This document shows, piece after piece, positions 54,381 to 64,000 of a DNA stretch of 64,000 bases. The stretch spans positions 930,001 through 994,000 of the forward strand of contig UWYS01000001.1 in the NCBI GenBank assembly GCA_900291925.1, in the 5' to 3' direction. The notes under the pieces are model-generated. The model worked only from the letters and a program-made list of their open reading frames with translations. It made no database searches and had not been told where the DNA came from. Each line of letters opens with the position of its first letter. Position 1 is the stretch's first letter. This DNA comes from Thecaphora thlaspeos (lineage: Eukaryota > Basidiomycota > Ustilaginomycetes > Urocystidales > Glomosporiaceae). The translations under genes were made by a program, and so were the position numbers.

Positions 54381-55421
54381 GGCGTAGAAGCTAGCTGGAT
54401 GCGAGCTGACTCGATGGAGAGTAGACTGTACGAGGAGGCAGAAGATCAGCAGCTGGCTCGTTCGACATGACAGGCCATGTTTATCGCCCCACAAGTCAGG
54501 AACAAGATGAAGGACGAAGCCCGTTCCAATACGTCCTCCGGTCAGCATCCCCTTGACCCATGTTTCGTCGAACAACGACTCCTGCCCTTTCACCGAGCTT
54601 GCACAAAGGGGCTCCGGGTGGGGCGGGGCTGCTGACCACGGAACGGCCTTGCAAGGGACCCCCGCACCAGCATTATCTCCATGGCGTCGAACTGGAGAAG
54701 CCGGGGCGAAGATCTCCTGTACCGCGCAGGTTCCACAGCTCGACAGAGAGGCCGTCGAGCGGCTGGAGGCAAGCTTTCGAACGTTGAGCTTGCTGCTGAC
54801 GGTGATGCTGGGCGTCAAGCAGGCATTGCGAAGGGACGGGTCAAGCGTGTCTGTCGGCACGACGCTCGGATGCCCATCTTGACCGCCGGAGCTTGAGCCT
54901 TCCCCGCCTGTCTCTCGCTCTGACGTGGACTAGCGTGGGTCGAGCGAGGCGGCATGAATGTCGTCGTCCGACGTCCTCCATCAGGCAGGGAAGGGGGCCC
55001 GAGGGAGCGCGTCAAGGAGGTTTGCAACAAGCTCAGGAGTCGCTGCTGTCACGGGTGCGGCGGAATGCAGCAGGCTGCCGTTGCACAGAGAGTAGTGTAG
55101 CGAAAGTGATGTCGGCGGTACGGAACATCGGCGCCCGTCCAACTGTGGTCGTGTCCGAGTAAGCGAGCGAGCGTCCTCGTTTAACCAAGGGTCCCTAGCG
55201 CGCCATCGTCGGGGATCTTTCCCCCTCCATCACCCCTCCCTGTCTCTAAGTCTCGGCATGGACGTGCACTGCGCCGCCTCCCCGCACTCGAGTACCCACC
55301 CCGATGGTGAAAGAGTGACGAAGATGACGAACATCTTTGCTCTTGTCAACTGTAGGACACTCGAGTCGAGTCGAGCCGAGCAGATGACCGGGATCGCGGC
55401 CGGCCACGGCTGTACTGCCGC
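54381..55421. other. intergenic upstream of the beta-galactosidase pseudogene
   Basis: 1 kb without gene evidence. A short (GAGTC)n stretch occurs at 55364-55378. Nothing else recognised. Confidence 0.5.
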
Positions 55422-58094
55422 TCAATCGTACCGCGTGCGATCCCGCAACCGCATCTTCCTCAGCCCGCCCCTCCAGAACCAGCTGGTTTCCGCGTTTTCA
55501 TCGTCCTCGTCGCCGTACGCTTCAGCGTCTGAGCCGTCGTCGGCGTGGGCAGCGCTCGAACGACCATGCCTGTTCGTCGGTTGGTAGTCGTCAACCCAGT
55601 CGTCCTCGGCAGGACAGCTGCCCGGGTGGCCCGCCGAGGCGAGAGGGTGCCGCTGGCCATGATGCCGGTTGCTCGACTCGTTGACCGTCGCTTGAAGCGA
55701 GATGCCGCTTCCCGACAGCGTCGTCGGCGGGTCGACCCTCGTCGCAGACGTGTCGTTGCTGGAGTAGTGGCCCTCCGACGTGATGCGGCTGAGGTGCAGT
55801 CGTGAAGAAGGCGAACCATAACCGTTGGCGGAGGCTGTACCTCCACCGTCAGCGAACACATCATCCGCTCGACTGCCATTACCAGCACCAGCACCAGCAC
55901 CTCCTCCCCGCGACGTGCGGCGACTCGAAGGACCTCGATCGTCAGCGGCGTTGGAACGCGCTCCAGTCGACGAGGACCGGATAATGTTGGAATTGCGCCT
56001 GCTGACGTTAGTGCTACCCGCCAACCCTCCGCCGCTGTTACTGCCGCCGGGCTCGACGCCACCATGGACGGAGCTGGTGCGGTCAAACATCATGTGCCGC
56101 AGGCCTGGCCCGCCGCTCCTCGAGCTGTTGAGCACCTGCTCCCGGAGCACGCTCTGCTCAGTCGCCGCTCTCTTGGCAGCTGCCACGTGCGCCAGCCGCA
56201 GGCGGCGGAAGCGCGCCTTGATAAAGTTGGGCTGCCTGTCCATCAGCCTCTGCGTCGCAAGGCCCAACCAGCCTGGCGGGGTCGACGATGCGGCCGTTGT
56301 CGGGTTTGTGTCGCTCGAGCCGCTGCCGGTCCCTACGGTGGTCCGCGCGTCGTCTGCAATCTCGCCAGCCTCGGCCAATTCGCCGTCTCCGTCCTCGCCG
56401 TCCACGGCGACGCCCTGGAGACCGGGCTCGGCCTCGCCGCCACCGCTTCCTTCACCTGCCAGGGTAAGAGACGCCTCGCCGGAATTAGTGGCGATGCGAA
56501 TCTGACGTAGCTCGATGTGCTCCAGATCCTGGTCGTGCTCGGCGCCCGGCTGCCCAGCGGCGCGTCGTTGCCTGCGCACGGCGGTACTGGTGCTGCCGTC
56601 GCCGATCATGCGCTCCGTGAAGCGGCGTATCCCATTCAAGCCCGGTATCGAGCTGGAATCGAAGCCGGTGCCGTCCTCTGCATCGCGGCCTCCGCCGTCG
56701 CCGCCGTCCTCATCCTCCGCCACCAGCCCGGCTGCCTTCTTCCTCTGCCGATCCGCTTTGCGCCGCCGCCTCATCTCGCGCTTGCGTTTCTTTTCAAGCT
56801 TTTCCTGACGATCTTCGACCTCGCCGATGCCCATGCCGCTGCTGACCCACCACCAGAAGCCTAACCAGCTCTGCCAGATTGTCAAGGTCCAGCAGACGTT
56901 GGGCAGCCACCAGAGCCGATCAAACTTGATCTCGATGAAGCTAATCGCCGTGTTGATGATGGCGAGGCCGACCGACCCTCCACCGAACGCAGTGGTGCCT
57001 CCGCCGGCTCGCCAGGCCCGCCGCCGGTTGACGAGCGTGCCCCAGATCAGCAGCGCCGACGTGTAGAGCAGCGTCAGGGTGCTGTTGCAGATGTTGCGGA
57101 TCGCATCGCCGAGGTCAGACGTCTTGAAGTCGTCGTCTGAAGAGAGTGCGGTGAACTCCATGCCAGAATTGACGATGGCGAGCGGGCCAAGCATCCAGAG
57201 GATAAGGCGGGCCTCGAGCGCCGACGGGAACAGCAGCGTCAAAAACTGGATGTGGGTCACCTGCGAGCGTGCGATCGACAGAAGGAGGGGGGGATGAACG
57301 GTGCGAGCGGCAGCCATGCCCGCCGCGGAAAGGGGTCAGCGGGACTGAACGCGGTCTGCATGCAAGCCTGCCTGCGTGGCTGGTGCACTCACATGGATGA
57401 GGAGAGTGGTGATGGCCCGCATCAGCAGGTAGAAGACATCCTGCACCATCGTCCACGAGTCGTCGCCGGGCGGGACCTGAACGCCGATGTAAGGAAACAT
57501 GTAGGGCCAGCTCTGGCTCTTTGTCTGGAGCTGTGTGAGGATGATGTGGAGGGTGACGCTGAGGCTGACGAGGAGCATGATGGAGCTCGAGATCTGAAGG
57601 TTGAAGTTGCGCTTGCTGAGCGGGAAGTGGTACTGAACGGTGAAGAGGAGGTGGACGAGCAGGACGGCCACCAGCGCGACGTTGATGCCCGTGACGACGA
57701 TCTGCGCAGGCATGCTGAAGGCGAAGTCGGGCATCAGGGCCAACAGCGAGTCGTGCGCGTAGGCCGAAGTGGGCAACGGCTGGCCATCGACGGAGACGAT
57801 GCCAGTGGGCAGCTCGACGGTGGTGGGGGACGCTGCGACCTCTCGAGTCATCTGACGTGCCTCGAGGGGGAGATCGTTCGGCACACCCATGCCCAGGTCG
57901 GGGTGGTACTGCGGCAAGGTGGGCGTGGGCCAAAGAGGCGCTGGCTGTGGCTGCGCGTTGGCTCCGAAGAGAGCGTACGAGGGGAGAAAGAGGAGCAAGG
58001 TGGCCAGAACGCCGCAGGCGAGGGCATAGCGGACCACTTTTGGCCTGGCTGCAAGTCGCCGCACGGGTCTAGCGGCACCACCCATGGCGGGCAT
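55422..58094 (-). CDS. multi-pass membrane protein with long charged tail (PalH/Rra1-like, tentative)
   Basis: Exons 58094-57393 and 57260-55422 (donor GTGAGT, acceptor GCAG, phase 0) give 846 residues. A first hydrophobic segment (YALACGVLATLLLFLPSYAL) may be a signal anchor; a luminal or extracellular loop of about 95 residues follows, then about seven helices between residues 120 and 370 (VTGINVALVAVLLVHLLF, SSSIMLLVSLSVTLHIIL, AITTLLIHVTHIQFLTLLF, LILWMLGPLAIV, TLTLLYTSALLIWGTLV, WTLTIWQSWLGFWWWVSS). The rest (about 480 residues) is a basic then acidic, Ser/Gly-rich cytoplasmic tail with KKRKREMRRRRKADRQRKK. The topology matches fungal ambient-pH sensors (PalH/Rim21, basidiomycete Rra1), but I cannot show sequence identity. 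It may equally be an unrelated 7-TM receptor. Confidence 0.6.
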
Positions 58095-59139
58095 CGAGGG
58101 CGGTGAAGCCGACACCACTGCGCAGGCGCTTGGATTGTCGAGAGAATAAGATGTCGTCGATCCTTGCCTAGAAAGTCACTGATAATTTCGGTCGACTTCA
58201 GTCGACTAGGTGGCAGCGCAACGAGATGCGGCTGGGCCTAGCATGTCGGTGGGTGCATGAAGGGTCGATGCGCGCGGCCTAAAGAGGACAAGCGTTGCTG
58301 AAACGACCGACGAGATGGGACAAAGTGCGAGCAGAGGTGAGAAGACGAGCTGGCGATGCCGCTTTCGATGTTTGTGTCGATGCCGGGATCTACAGGGACG
58401 TTTCGCCGATGCACAGCGAGCCGGAGGGAGCGAGGAACAGGGCCGTTGACGAATGCGACAGGCCAGCGCCTATGGGCAGATGTATGCCTTGCTGGCGGTG
58501 ACGGGCGTCGGGAGCTAGAGAGCGGCTGGCGCGGCGAGTGGAGGAAAAGGATCGAGTTCGACGTCGACTACCGTCAGAGGGGCGTTGGAGGACGTCGCTT
58601 GAAACGAACTGGGGATGGGGTCCCGGACAGGGTGGCGTCGCAACGGTGGTGGCGGTTGGGAGCAGGGCGCGGGGTGGGGACGGAGGGCAGGCCGAGAGCT
58701 GCGGCGGCCCGCCAGCCAGCCACCTCGAGCGATAAGCCTTTATTTTCTCGCGCGGGAGAAAAGAAACGCGGACGTCGATTTGCGGCGCGCCGGCCGCCGT
58801 CGGAGGCTCCAAGCACCAAAGGCAGGCGAGCTGGCCGCGCCAAGGCACGCAGCTGCCAGCAGAGGGGCTCTGCCGATGCCGCGCTCGGCTCCGCTCGACG
58901 GCGGCGGCGCTGGATGGACGCACGCAACGACGGCCACCCGCCGTTTTGAAAGGGACGCGGCCAACGGAACTCGGAGGCGCCAGGCGGCGGTGGTGCGTCG
59001 TGCCTGCTGGCCTCCATCTGCCTCCTCGACGCTTCCCTCGCACTGCGTGCTCCCCACCACGCCTGCTCGCTCCCACCTGTACTTCTCGCCCTCTCCACCT
59101 CTCGCGCGCATCCATCCAGCAGCCTGGTCGGTCGAAGTA
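58095..59139. other. divergent promoter region
   Basis: 1 kb between two divergent genes. A TTTATTTTC AT-rich spot at 58739-58747 is the only AT-rich element. The regulator's frame stays open far upstream of its ATG by composition only. Confidence 0.5.
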
Positions 59140-62100
59140 ATGTCGCCCTCACCGCCCCATCCGCCACCGCCAGCTCCCGCACCACCGCCGGAGCTGGAGC
59201 CCGCCACAGAGCCCACCTCGGCCCCCGAGCCTCGGCCTCCAGCTCCAGCTCCAGCCCCAGCTCCAGCTCCAGCCCCAGCCCCAGCCCCCGACCCCGAGCC
59301 AGCAACCGAGCAGTCCACCGACGTCAAGTCCGAGTACATCCACAACCCCACCACCGAGCACGAGCCCATCCAACACCAGCCGCAGCCGCTCGACCACGAA
59401 ACAAATAGCCATCAAGGCCCGCAGCACCAGCACCAGCACCAGCACCAGCACCAGCACCAGCACCAGCATCAGCGCCAGTACGCCCACCAGCAGTACGCCG
59501 CCGATGAGTACAACCACCTCCACGGCGACGGCGATCAAGCGGCCACCGCTGCCGCTGCCGCCGCCGCCTCGGATATGTCTCAGCAGTTCGACCAGCACCA
59601 TTGCGACCCTCTCGCATCCGCTTCGTCGTCCTTCGCCACGCCTTCATCTCACGCCGAGGCGCAGGCCGCCCTCGCCGCCGTAGCAGCAGCCGCCTCGGCC
59701 GGGAGCTTTCAGTTTACATCTGCTCCCGACCACGACCACGCCGGCACGAGCTACGCCGCCGCCGCCGCCAACAACAACAACAACAACAACAACCCCTCGA
59801 CGCCCACGCCCTCGCCCTCGCCCTCGCCCTTTGGCACCCACCTCGGCCGCAACAAGGCCTGCCAGAGCTGCCGCGCCCGCAAGCTCAAATGCGACGGCCA
59901 AAAGCCCGTATGCGGTCAGTGCGCGAAGGCGTGGGCCATCAAGTTCCGCGTCGCCCAAAACAAGAGCAAGAACAAGAAGAACAAAAACGGCCAGGGCCAA
60001 GACGAGCTCAGCAAGCTCCCCGACCACATCCCGGCCTGCGACTACCTCCCCATCAGCCAGCGATCCTCGTCCGCGTCCGCCAGCAAGGCGGGTCTGCGCC
60101 CCTCGACCCCCTCGCAGGCAGACGCCAACGCGGGCACGGCGGACGACACCGGCTCGCCCATCTCTGCTGCCATGGGGCGCAAGCGCAAGCGCGGCGACGA
60201 TGGCAACGACCAGGTGCTCCGGATGCAGCAGGAGATAGGTGAGCCCTCCGCAGGACGGAACTTTTGTAGCCGCCGGCCATGGCATGCTAATCCGCGACCC
60301 TTGCTGGCCTTTGTTCGACGGCGGTCCGCGCTCCTTTCCCTACTCCCCGCTCTCCTCAGATGAACTCAAGCGCCAGCTCTCCCAGGTCAGCGAGCTCGCC
60401 AAGCTGCCCGGCGCTTCGCGCCTACATCAGGCCCAGGCCTCGCTGGCAGCTACCAGCAACGTCGGACGCGGCGGACAGCACCATCCGTCCAAGGACGAGC
60501 TCGCCATCGCCCACCTGCTCGCCACCAGCATGCCGACCGGCGAGAACCACTCCGAAGGCCAGTCTCAGCCGATGGAGCACTATGCCGCCGCGATGGCGTC
60601 GGCGCCCGGCAACCTTGCTGGCCAGCACAATTTCGCCGTTCACAGCAGCGGGAACAACGGCGCTCTCGGCATGGACGTCCTCGACCCCGCCCTCGACCCT
60701 GCCTTCTTCGCGCAGCACGACCCGCAGTCGAGCGCCTTTGTCCCCACGACCTCGGCGGCCGCCACCTCCACGGACGGGACCACCCAGTCTGGCTTCGGCA
60801 ATGGCGTAACGCAGACTGCCAACGTCTACGCCGACGCTGGCCGACAAGCCCACATCGAGGAGGCGATGGACGAAGACCACGACGACCTCACCGCGCCCCT
60901 GCTCGAGCTGATGATGTCAACCTGGCCGGCCGATTTCCCGCCGCCGACGATGGTCACGCTGCTGTGAGTGCTCGGCGATCCGCGGAACCGCACGAAGAAA
61001 GTCAAATGCAGAACCCTTTCTGACCGAAGCAGGCATCCTTGTTCCCTCCCTCACTTACGCCACTCCTGCTCGCAGCGTCACGATGTTTTTCCACGCGAGC
61101 ACGTCGCAGGGCGTTCCGCTGCATCCGGCCAGGTTCATGCAGAGGCTCTCAATGGGTCCGCAGCATCCGATGTTCCCCAATCGCGGCGTCCTCCACTGCA
61201 TCTTTGCGCTCATCTATCCGAGGATAACCGAGCGTGCGGTGCTGTTGCCCGGCTCCAGCTTCGCCAACACCGTGAGTGCCAGCCTCTCGGGCTTCAGCTT
61301 CGCCGAGCAGCGCAGCAGTGCCAAGGCCGCCGCCGCCTTCCACGCGGAGCGGGCCAAGGTCTTCTATAAGAAGTGCTGCAGCGAGGCGAGCTTCAAGGAC
61401 GCGGTCATTATCAAGCTGCTGCTGTGCAGCTACCACTATATCACCGACGAGTCTTTCGACGCCTGGATGACGGCCGGCAGCCTGACGTCGCTGGTCAAGG
61501 CGATGGAGCTCAACCGCCTGCCCCCCGCTCGCTCGCTCGTCCAGGACCGCGAGGAGCGGCAGGGAAGCAAGCGTGGTGCGAAGCCGCAAATCTACCGCGC
61601 CATGTGCCTTCGTAACACCAACGATGCCGTTGAGCACGAGGAGCGCGTTCGCCTCTTCTGGAACTGCTTCTGCACCGATCGCATGGCTTGCGCTTCGACC
61701 TATTGGGCCACCAACATCGACGAGTCTGAGGTTTATACCGAGATGCCCGCGCCCTACGAGGATTTCCTGCACCAGGTGAGCCGACCGACCGACGGAGGGA
61801 TGGACGGACTAGTCAATGCAGGCAGCATGCTATGTTCGTGAGCTCATTCCCTTCTGACATCGTCTACCTGCTGCATCTCCTCCACAACAGTCGCCCCAGC
61901 TGATCTTCCGCGAGAGGCAGACGCTCCAGTCGCCCGACCTCTTTACCGCCAAGCACTGGGACCCGCTGATTCTACATATCAAGGCGGCGATCCTCCACGC
62001 CAAGTGGTGAGTACGCACCTGAAAAAGTCGCGCCGCCGCCCGACGGTTACGTTTGTAGCGTGTCGTCCAGATGTTCGGACCGCTGCTGACCTTGAAACCG

Positions 62101-63388
62101 ATACTCCCGACCGCGCTGCTATATTCTCGGACAACACAGCATCTCGCACATGTCTCGCCTGGCCCCAGACGCCACCGTGGAGGACACGATGACGCCCGAG
62201 TTCCATCGGCTCGACGGCCTCTGCAGCACTTTCCTGGAAAGTTTCCCAGAACAGTGGAGAAACCTTCTGCTGTTCGATGTCGCCCTCCTGCCGACCAACG
62301 AGGGCGAGCCGGACTTCCTCACCGACGGCATCAACAACAAGAGCGCCATCAAGCAGGTGAACTTGTCGACGCCCAACCTCATCTTGGCCCACATGCTCAG
62401 CTACGGCGCAATCGTCTCCCTTCACGAGCCCGTAGCGGCTTTTTCGCAGGACTCGGCGGCAAAGTCGGCCGTGGCCGCCGACAACGTGATCAATGTCATC
62501 AAGGTGAGTCGAGCGGGCTCGAGCGCAGCACCGGGGCAGGGAGAAGAAGCGCCAGCTGACCTTTTGCGCTGCGCTTGTAACCCCACGCCACTCTCTTTTC
62601 CCTCTGTCCGCTTCCGCTCGAGCAGATACTCAAGTCGGCCCGCGTCGACATGGGCCACGTTGGCAGCACAATGACGCTGGTACTGGTGGAGGCGGCGCGC
62701 TGCCACGCACGGAGGTACAAGGAGGCACGCAAGCGGGCCGTGACCGCTTATCTCCAAGTGAAGCGCTATCGGCAGGACGAGGGGGCCCCACAGCCGACCA
62801 CCAAGGACGGCTGGCTCCAGCTGGAAGAGGAGATGGAGGCTGAGATGGAGTACGACCCGCTGATGCAGTCGCAGATCGATCCGGACGGCGCGTTTGCGGC
62901 GCTGCGAGATGATCTGGAGTTGGCGTTCTGGTTCCTCGTCAAGTACGGCGAGGTGCTGGCGCTTGGAGGTGAGTTGCTTCTGCTCGCTTGCGCACAAGTC
63001 CACATTCCCGGGCTGGCCTTCCGACCGATCGTCTGCTTACCCTCGCTCTCGCTCGTCTCTTTTTCTGACCGCGATCTCTGCCGCTGCCTGCTGCGAATCA
63101 TCAGTCGGGCAAGCCCGCATCGTCGCCAAGCTAATCGGCAAAGACTTTTTGCCGGCGATGGGCTCGCAGGGCCTCTTCGCGCGCCACCCGGGCTACGGCG
63201 ATGCCAGCTCGCAGTCGGGCGGCTCGTTGATGTCAGTTTCAGGCTACAGCGTCTACCACGGCAGCGGCCTTGCCGGTCCCGTCGACAGACCGGGCAACGG
63301 CCACGGTCACGGAACGAGGGACGGCTCGTATCACAAACCTTGGCGTCAATGGTTCCTCATCGGCGTCGAACGCGGCGGCGGCGAGTGA
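59140..63388 (+). CDS. Zn2Cys6 transcription factor with fungal-specific domain
   Basis: Seven exons: 59140-60238, 60360-60963, 61076-61775, 61891-62006, 62140-62503, 62626-62968, 63105-63388; all phases fit, 1,169 residues. The N-terminus is low complexity: (PA)n, (QH)n at 59429-59466, poly-Ala, poly-Asn. The DNA-binding cluster is ACQSCRARKLKCDGQKPVCGQC at about residues 244-265, with the sixth Cys only after a Lys/Asn-rich insert (PACDYLP), 38 residues away rather than the usual 6-8. A basic RKRKRG follows. The middle-homology domain spans exons 3-6: FMQRLSMGPQHPMFPNRGVL, LLLCSYHYITDESFDAWM, RLFWNCFCTDRMACASTYW, LILAHMLSYGAIVSLHEP. Target genes unknown. The last exon could alternatively end in another frame (ASNAAAASETNRFSIASF, to 63458) if an intron was missed. 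Confidence 0.85.
59429..59466. repeat. CAGCAC repeat coding (QH)n
   Basis: About six and a half copies of CAGCAC/CACCAG inside exon 1 of the Zn2Cys6 gene, read as alternating Gln-His. Length polymorphism between strains is likely. Confidence 0.9.
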
Positions 63389-63720
63389 GACTAACCGATT
63401 CTCGATTGCCAGCTTTGTCTCCAGCGATGGTGCGAGCAGAGACAGGAGGGGCGATTGAGGCGGTTCGCCCAGCCCAGCAGTCAGCACTTGGAGAAACAGC
63501 CTCGCTTTCAGTCTGTCTGCTCACAGCACGTATTGTCTCGATGCTTTCCGTGTATATCGTACATCGCCTCCTCCCCGGGCCCTTGCCTTTCTCGCCCGTC
63601 TCCGTTGTCCTCCTGGACCTGCCATGCAACTGTACCTCTAAACCTGGACCCCCCTTCTTGCTCGAGCCGACGCGACCCTACGTGCACCGCGGACCTGCCT
63701 CCCCATTCGAAGGGTCCCTC
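63389..63720. other. convergent intergenic region
   Basis: C/T-rich. May include the alternative C-terminus of the Zn2Cys6 regulator up to 63458. Otherwise nothing recognised. Confidence 0.45.
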
Positions 63721-63999
63721 TCAATCCTGCGCAAACAAAACCTCGCGCGGCAACCTGAAGCTGAGACAATACATCTGCTTATTGGGCGCTACGTCCCTAA
63801 CGTAATGAACCTCTACCTCTCCATTTGGCTTCGCACCTACCCTTTCGAATTCTTGGTTCAAGAACTGCATCAACTCTTCTGTACTCTTGAACTGTGCGAT
63901 CCTATCGAGATCCTCTGGAGTTGTAATGAGGTCTTTAGTTGTATTCTCATGTTCATCTTGGGTTGTTTCGTTGTTGGTGGAAGAAGGTACGATGAAACG
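63721..63999 (-). CDS. C-terminal 92 codons of an unidentified protein (5' part beyond the window)
   Basis: On the minus strand a frame runs open from the window edge to TGA at 63723-63721. It begins RFIVPSSTNNETTQDEHENT and continues TTPEDLDRIAQFKSTEELMQ, FLNQEFERVGAKPNGEVEVH and YVRDVAPNKQMYCLSFRLPR, ending FAQD. The sequence is globular-looking, hydrophilic and non-repetitive. By hand count 63781-64000 is about 45 percent GC, clearly lower than its surroundings, and it uses AAT, ACA, AGG and GTA codons that neighbours avoid. No family recognised. It may be a gene of different origin or the edge of an AT-rich element. Confidence 0.6.
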   Translation of the reverse strand, partial: RFIVPSSTNNETTQDEHENTTKDLITTPEDLDRIAQFKSTEELMQFLNQEFERVGAKPNGEVEVHYVRDVAPNKQMYCLSFRLPREVLFAQD

Positions 64000-64000
64000 G

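Noticed and set aside
1..64000. CRISPR arrays, tRNA or rRNA genes
   Set aside because: No regularly spaced repeats and no convincing A/B-box or rRNA core sequences seen; CRISPR is not expected in a fungal nuclear genome.

Overview
The window is nuclear DNA of a GC-rich filamentous or dimorphic fungus. The best guess is a basidiomycete of the smut lineage (Ustilaginomycotina). Genes are split by short introns (about 55-130 nt, mostly GTGAG donors and pyrimidine-rich acceptors). Codons favour C in third position, and there are no bacterial operons, tRNAs or rRNAs. A macrophage-activating-glycoprotein-like GPI protein, a PalH/Rra1-like 7-TM protein, a Zn2Cys6 regulator and many Ser/Thr-rich GPI proteins fit a basidiomycete. 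The species assignment is inference.

Layout, left to right: SFT2 (minus, cut by the left edge); a mitochondrial family III CoA-transferase (minus); a 5'-truncated nitronate monooxygenase fragment (plus); a carboxypeptidase Y-type protease (plus); a Dal5-type MFS transporter (plus); a GPI-protein tail fragment (minus); a 4-coumarate-CoA-ligase-like enzyme with a peroxisomal tail (plus); a trehalase pseudogene (plus); an Hsp20-domain protein with heat-shock-element-like repeats upstream (minus); a secreted GPI protein (plus); a stand-alone HyuB/5-oxoprolinase beta protein (plus); a DenD-like dehydrogenase with two in-frame stops (plus); PNKP (minus); the MAG-like GPI protein (minus); APN1 (plus); SF3A1 (minus); anthranilate synthase TRP2 (plus); a Ser-rich unknown (minus); GPI12/PIG-L (plus); a degenerate tyrosine-recombinase retroelement (minus); an NPP1/NLP-family secreted protein (plus); a GH35 beta-galactosidase pseudogene (minus); a 7-TM protein with a long charged tail (minus); a seven-exon Zn2Cys6 regulator (plus); and the end of an AT-richer gene cut by the right edge (minus).

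The housekeeping genes (carboxypeptidase, PNKP, APN1, SF3A1, TRP2, GPI12) read without a single frame break. Three metabolic genes carry stops, frameshifts and destroyed splice sites: trehalase, DenD-like dehydrogenase and beta-galactosidase. A fourth (nitronate monooxygenase) has lost its 5' half. Because lesions and intact genes share one sequence, sequencing error is not a good general explanation. The window looks like selective decay of carbon-scavenging functions, with a decayed retroelement flanked by diverged direct repeats beside a duplicated 3' flank of the NLP gene.

Functionally the genes are scattered: DNA repair (PNKP, APN1), splicing, tryptophan synthesis, GPI-anchor synthesis plus several GPI proteins, Golgi traffic, peroxisomal acyl activation and secreted hydrolases. 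I see no metabolic gene cluster.
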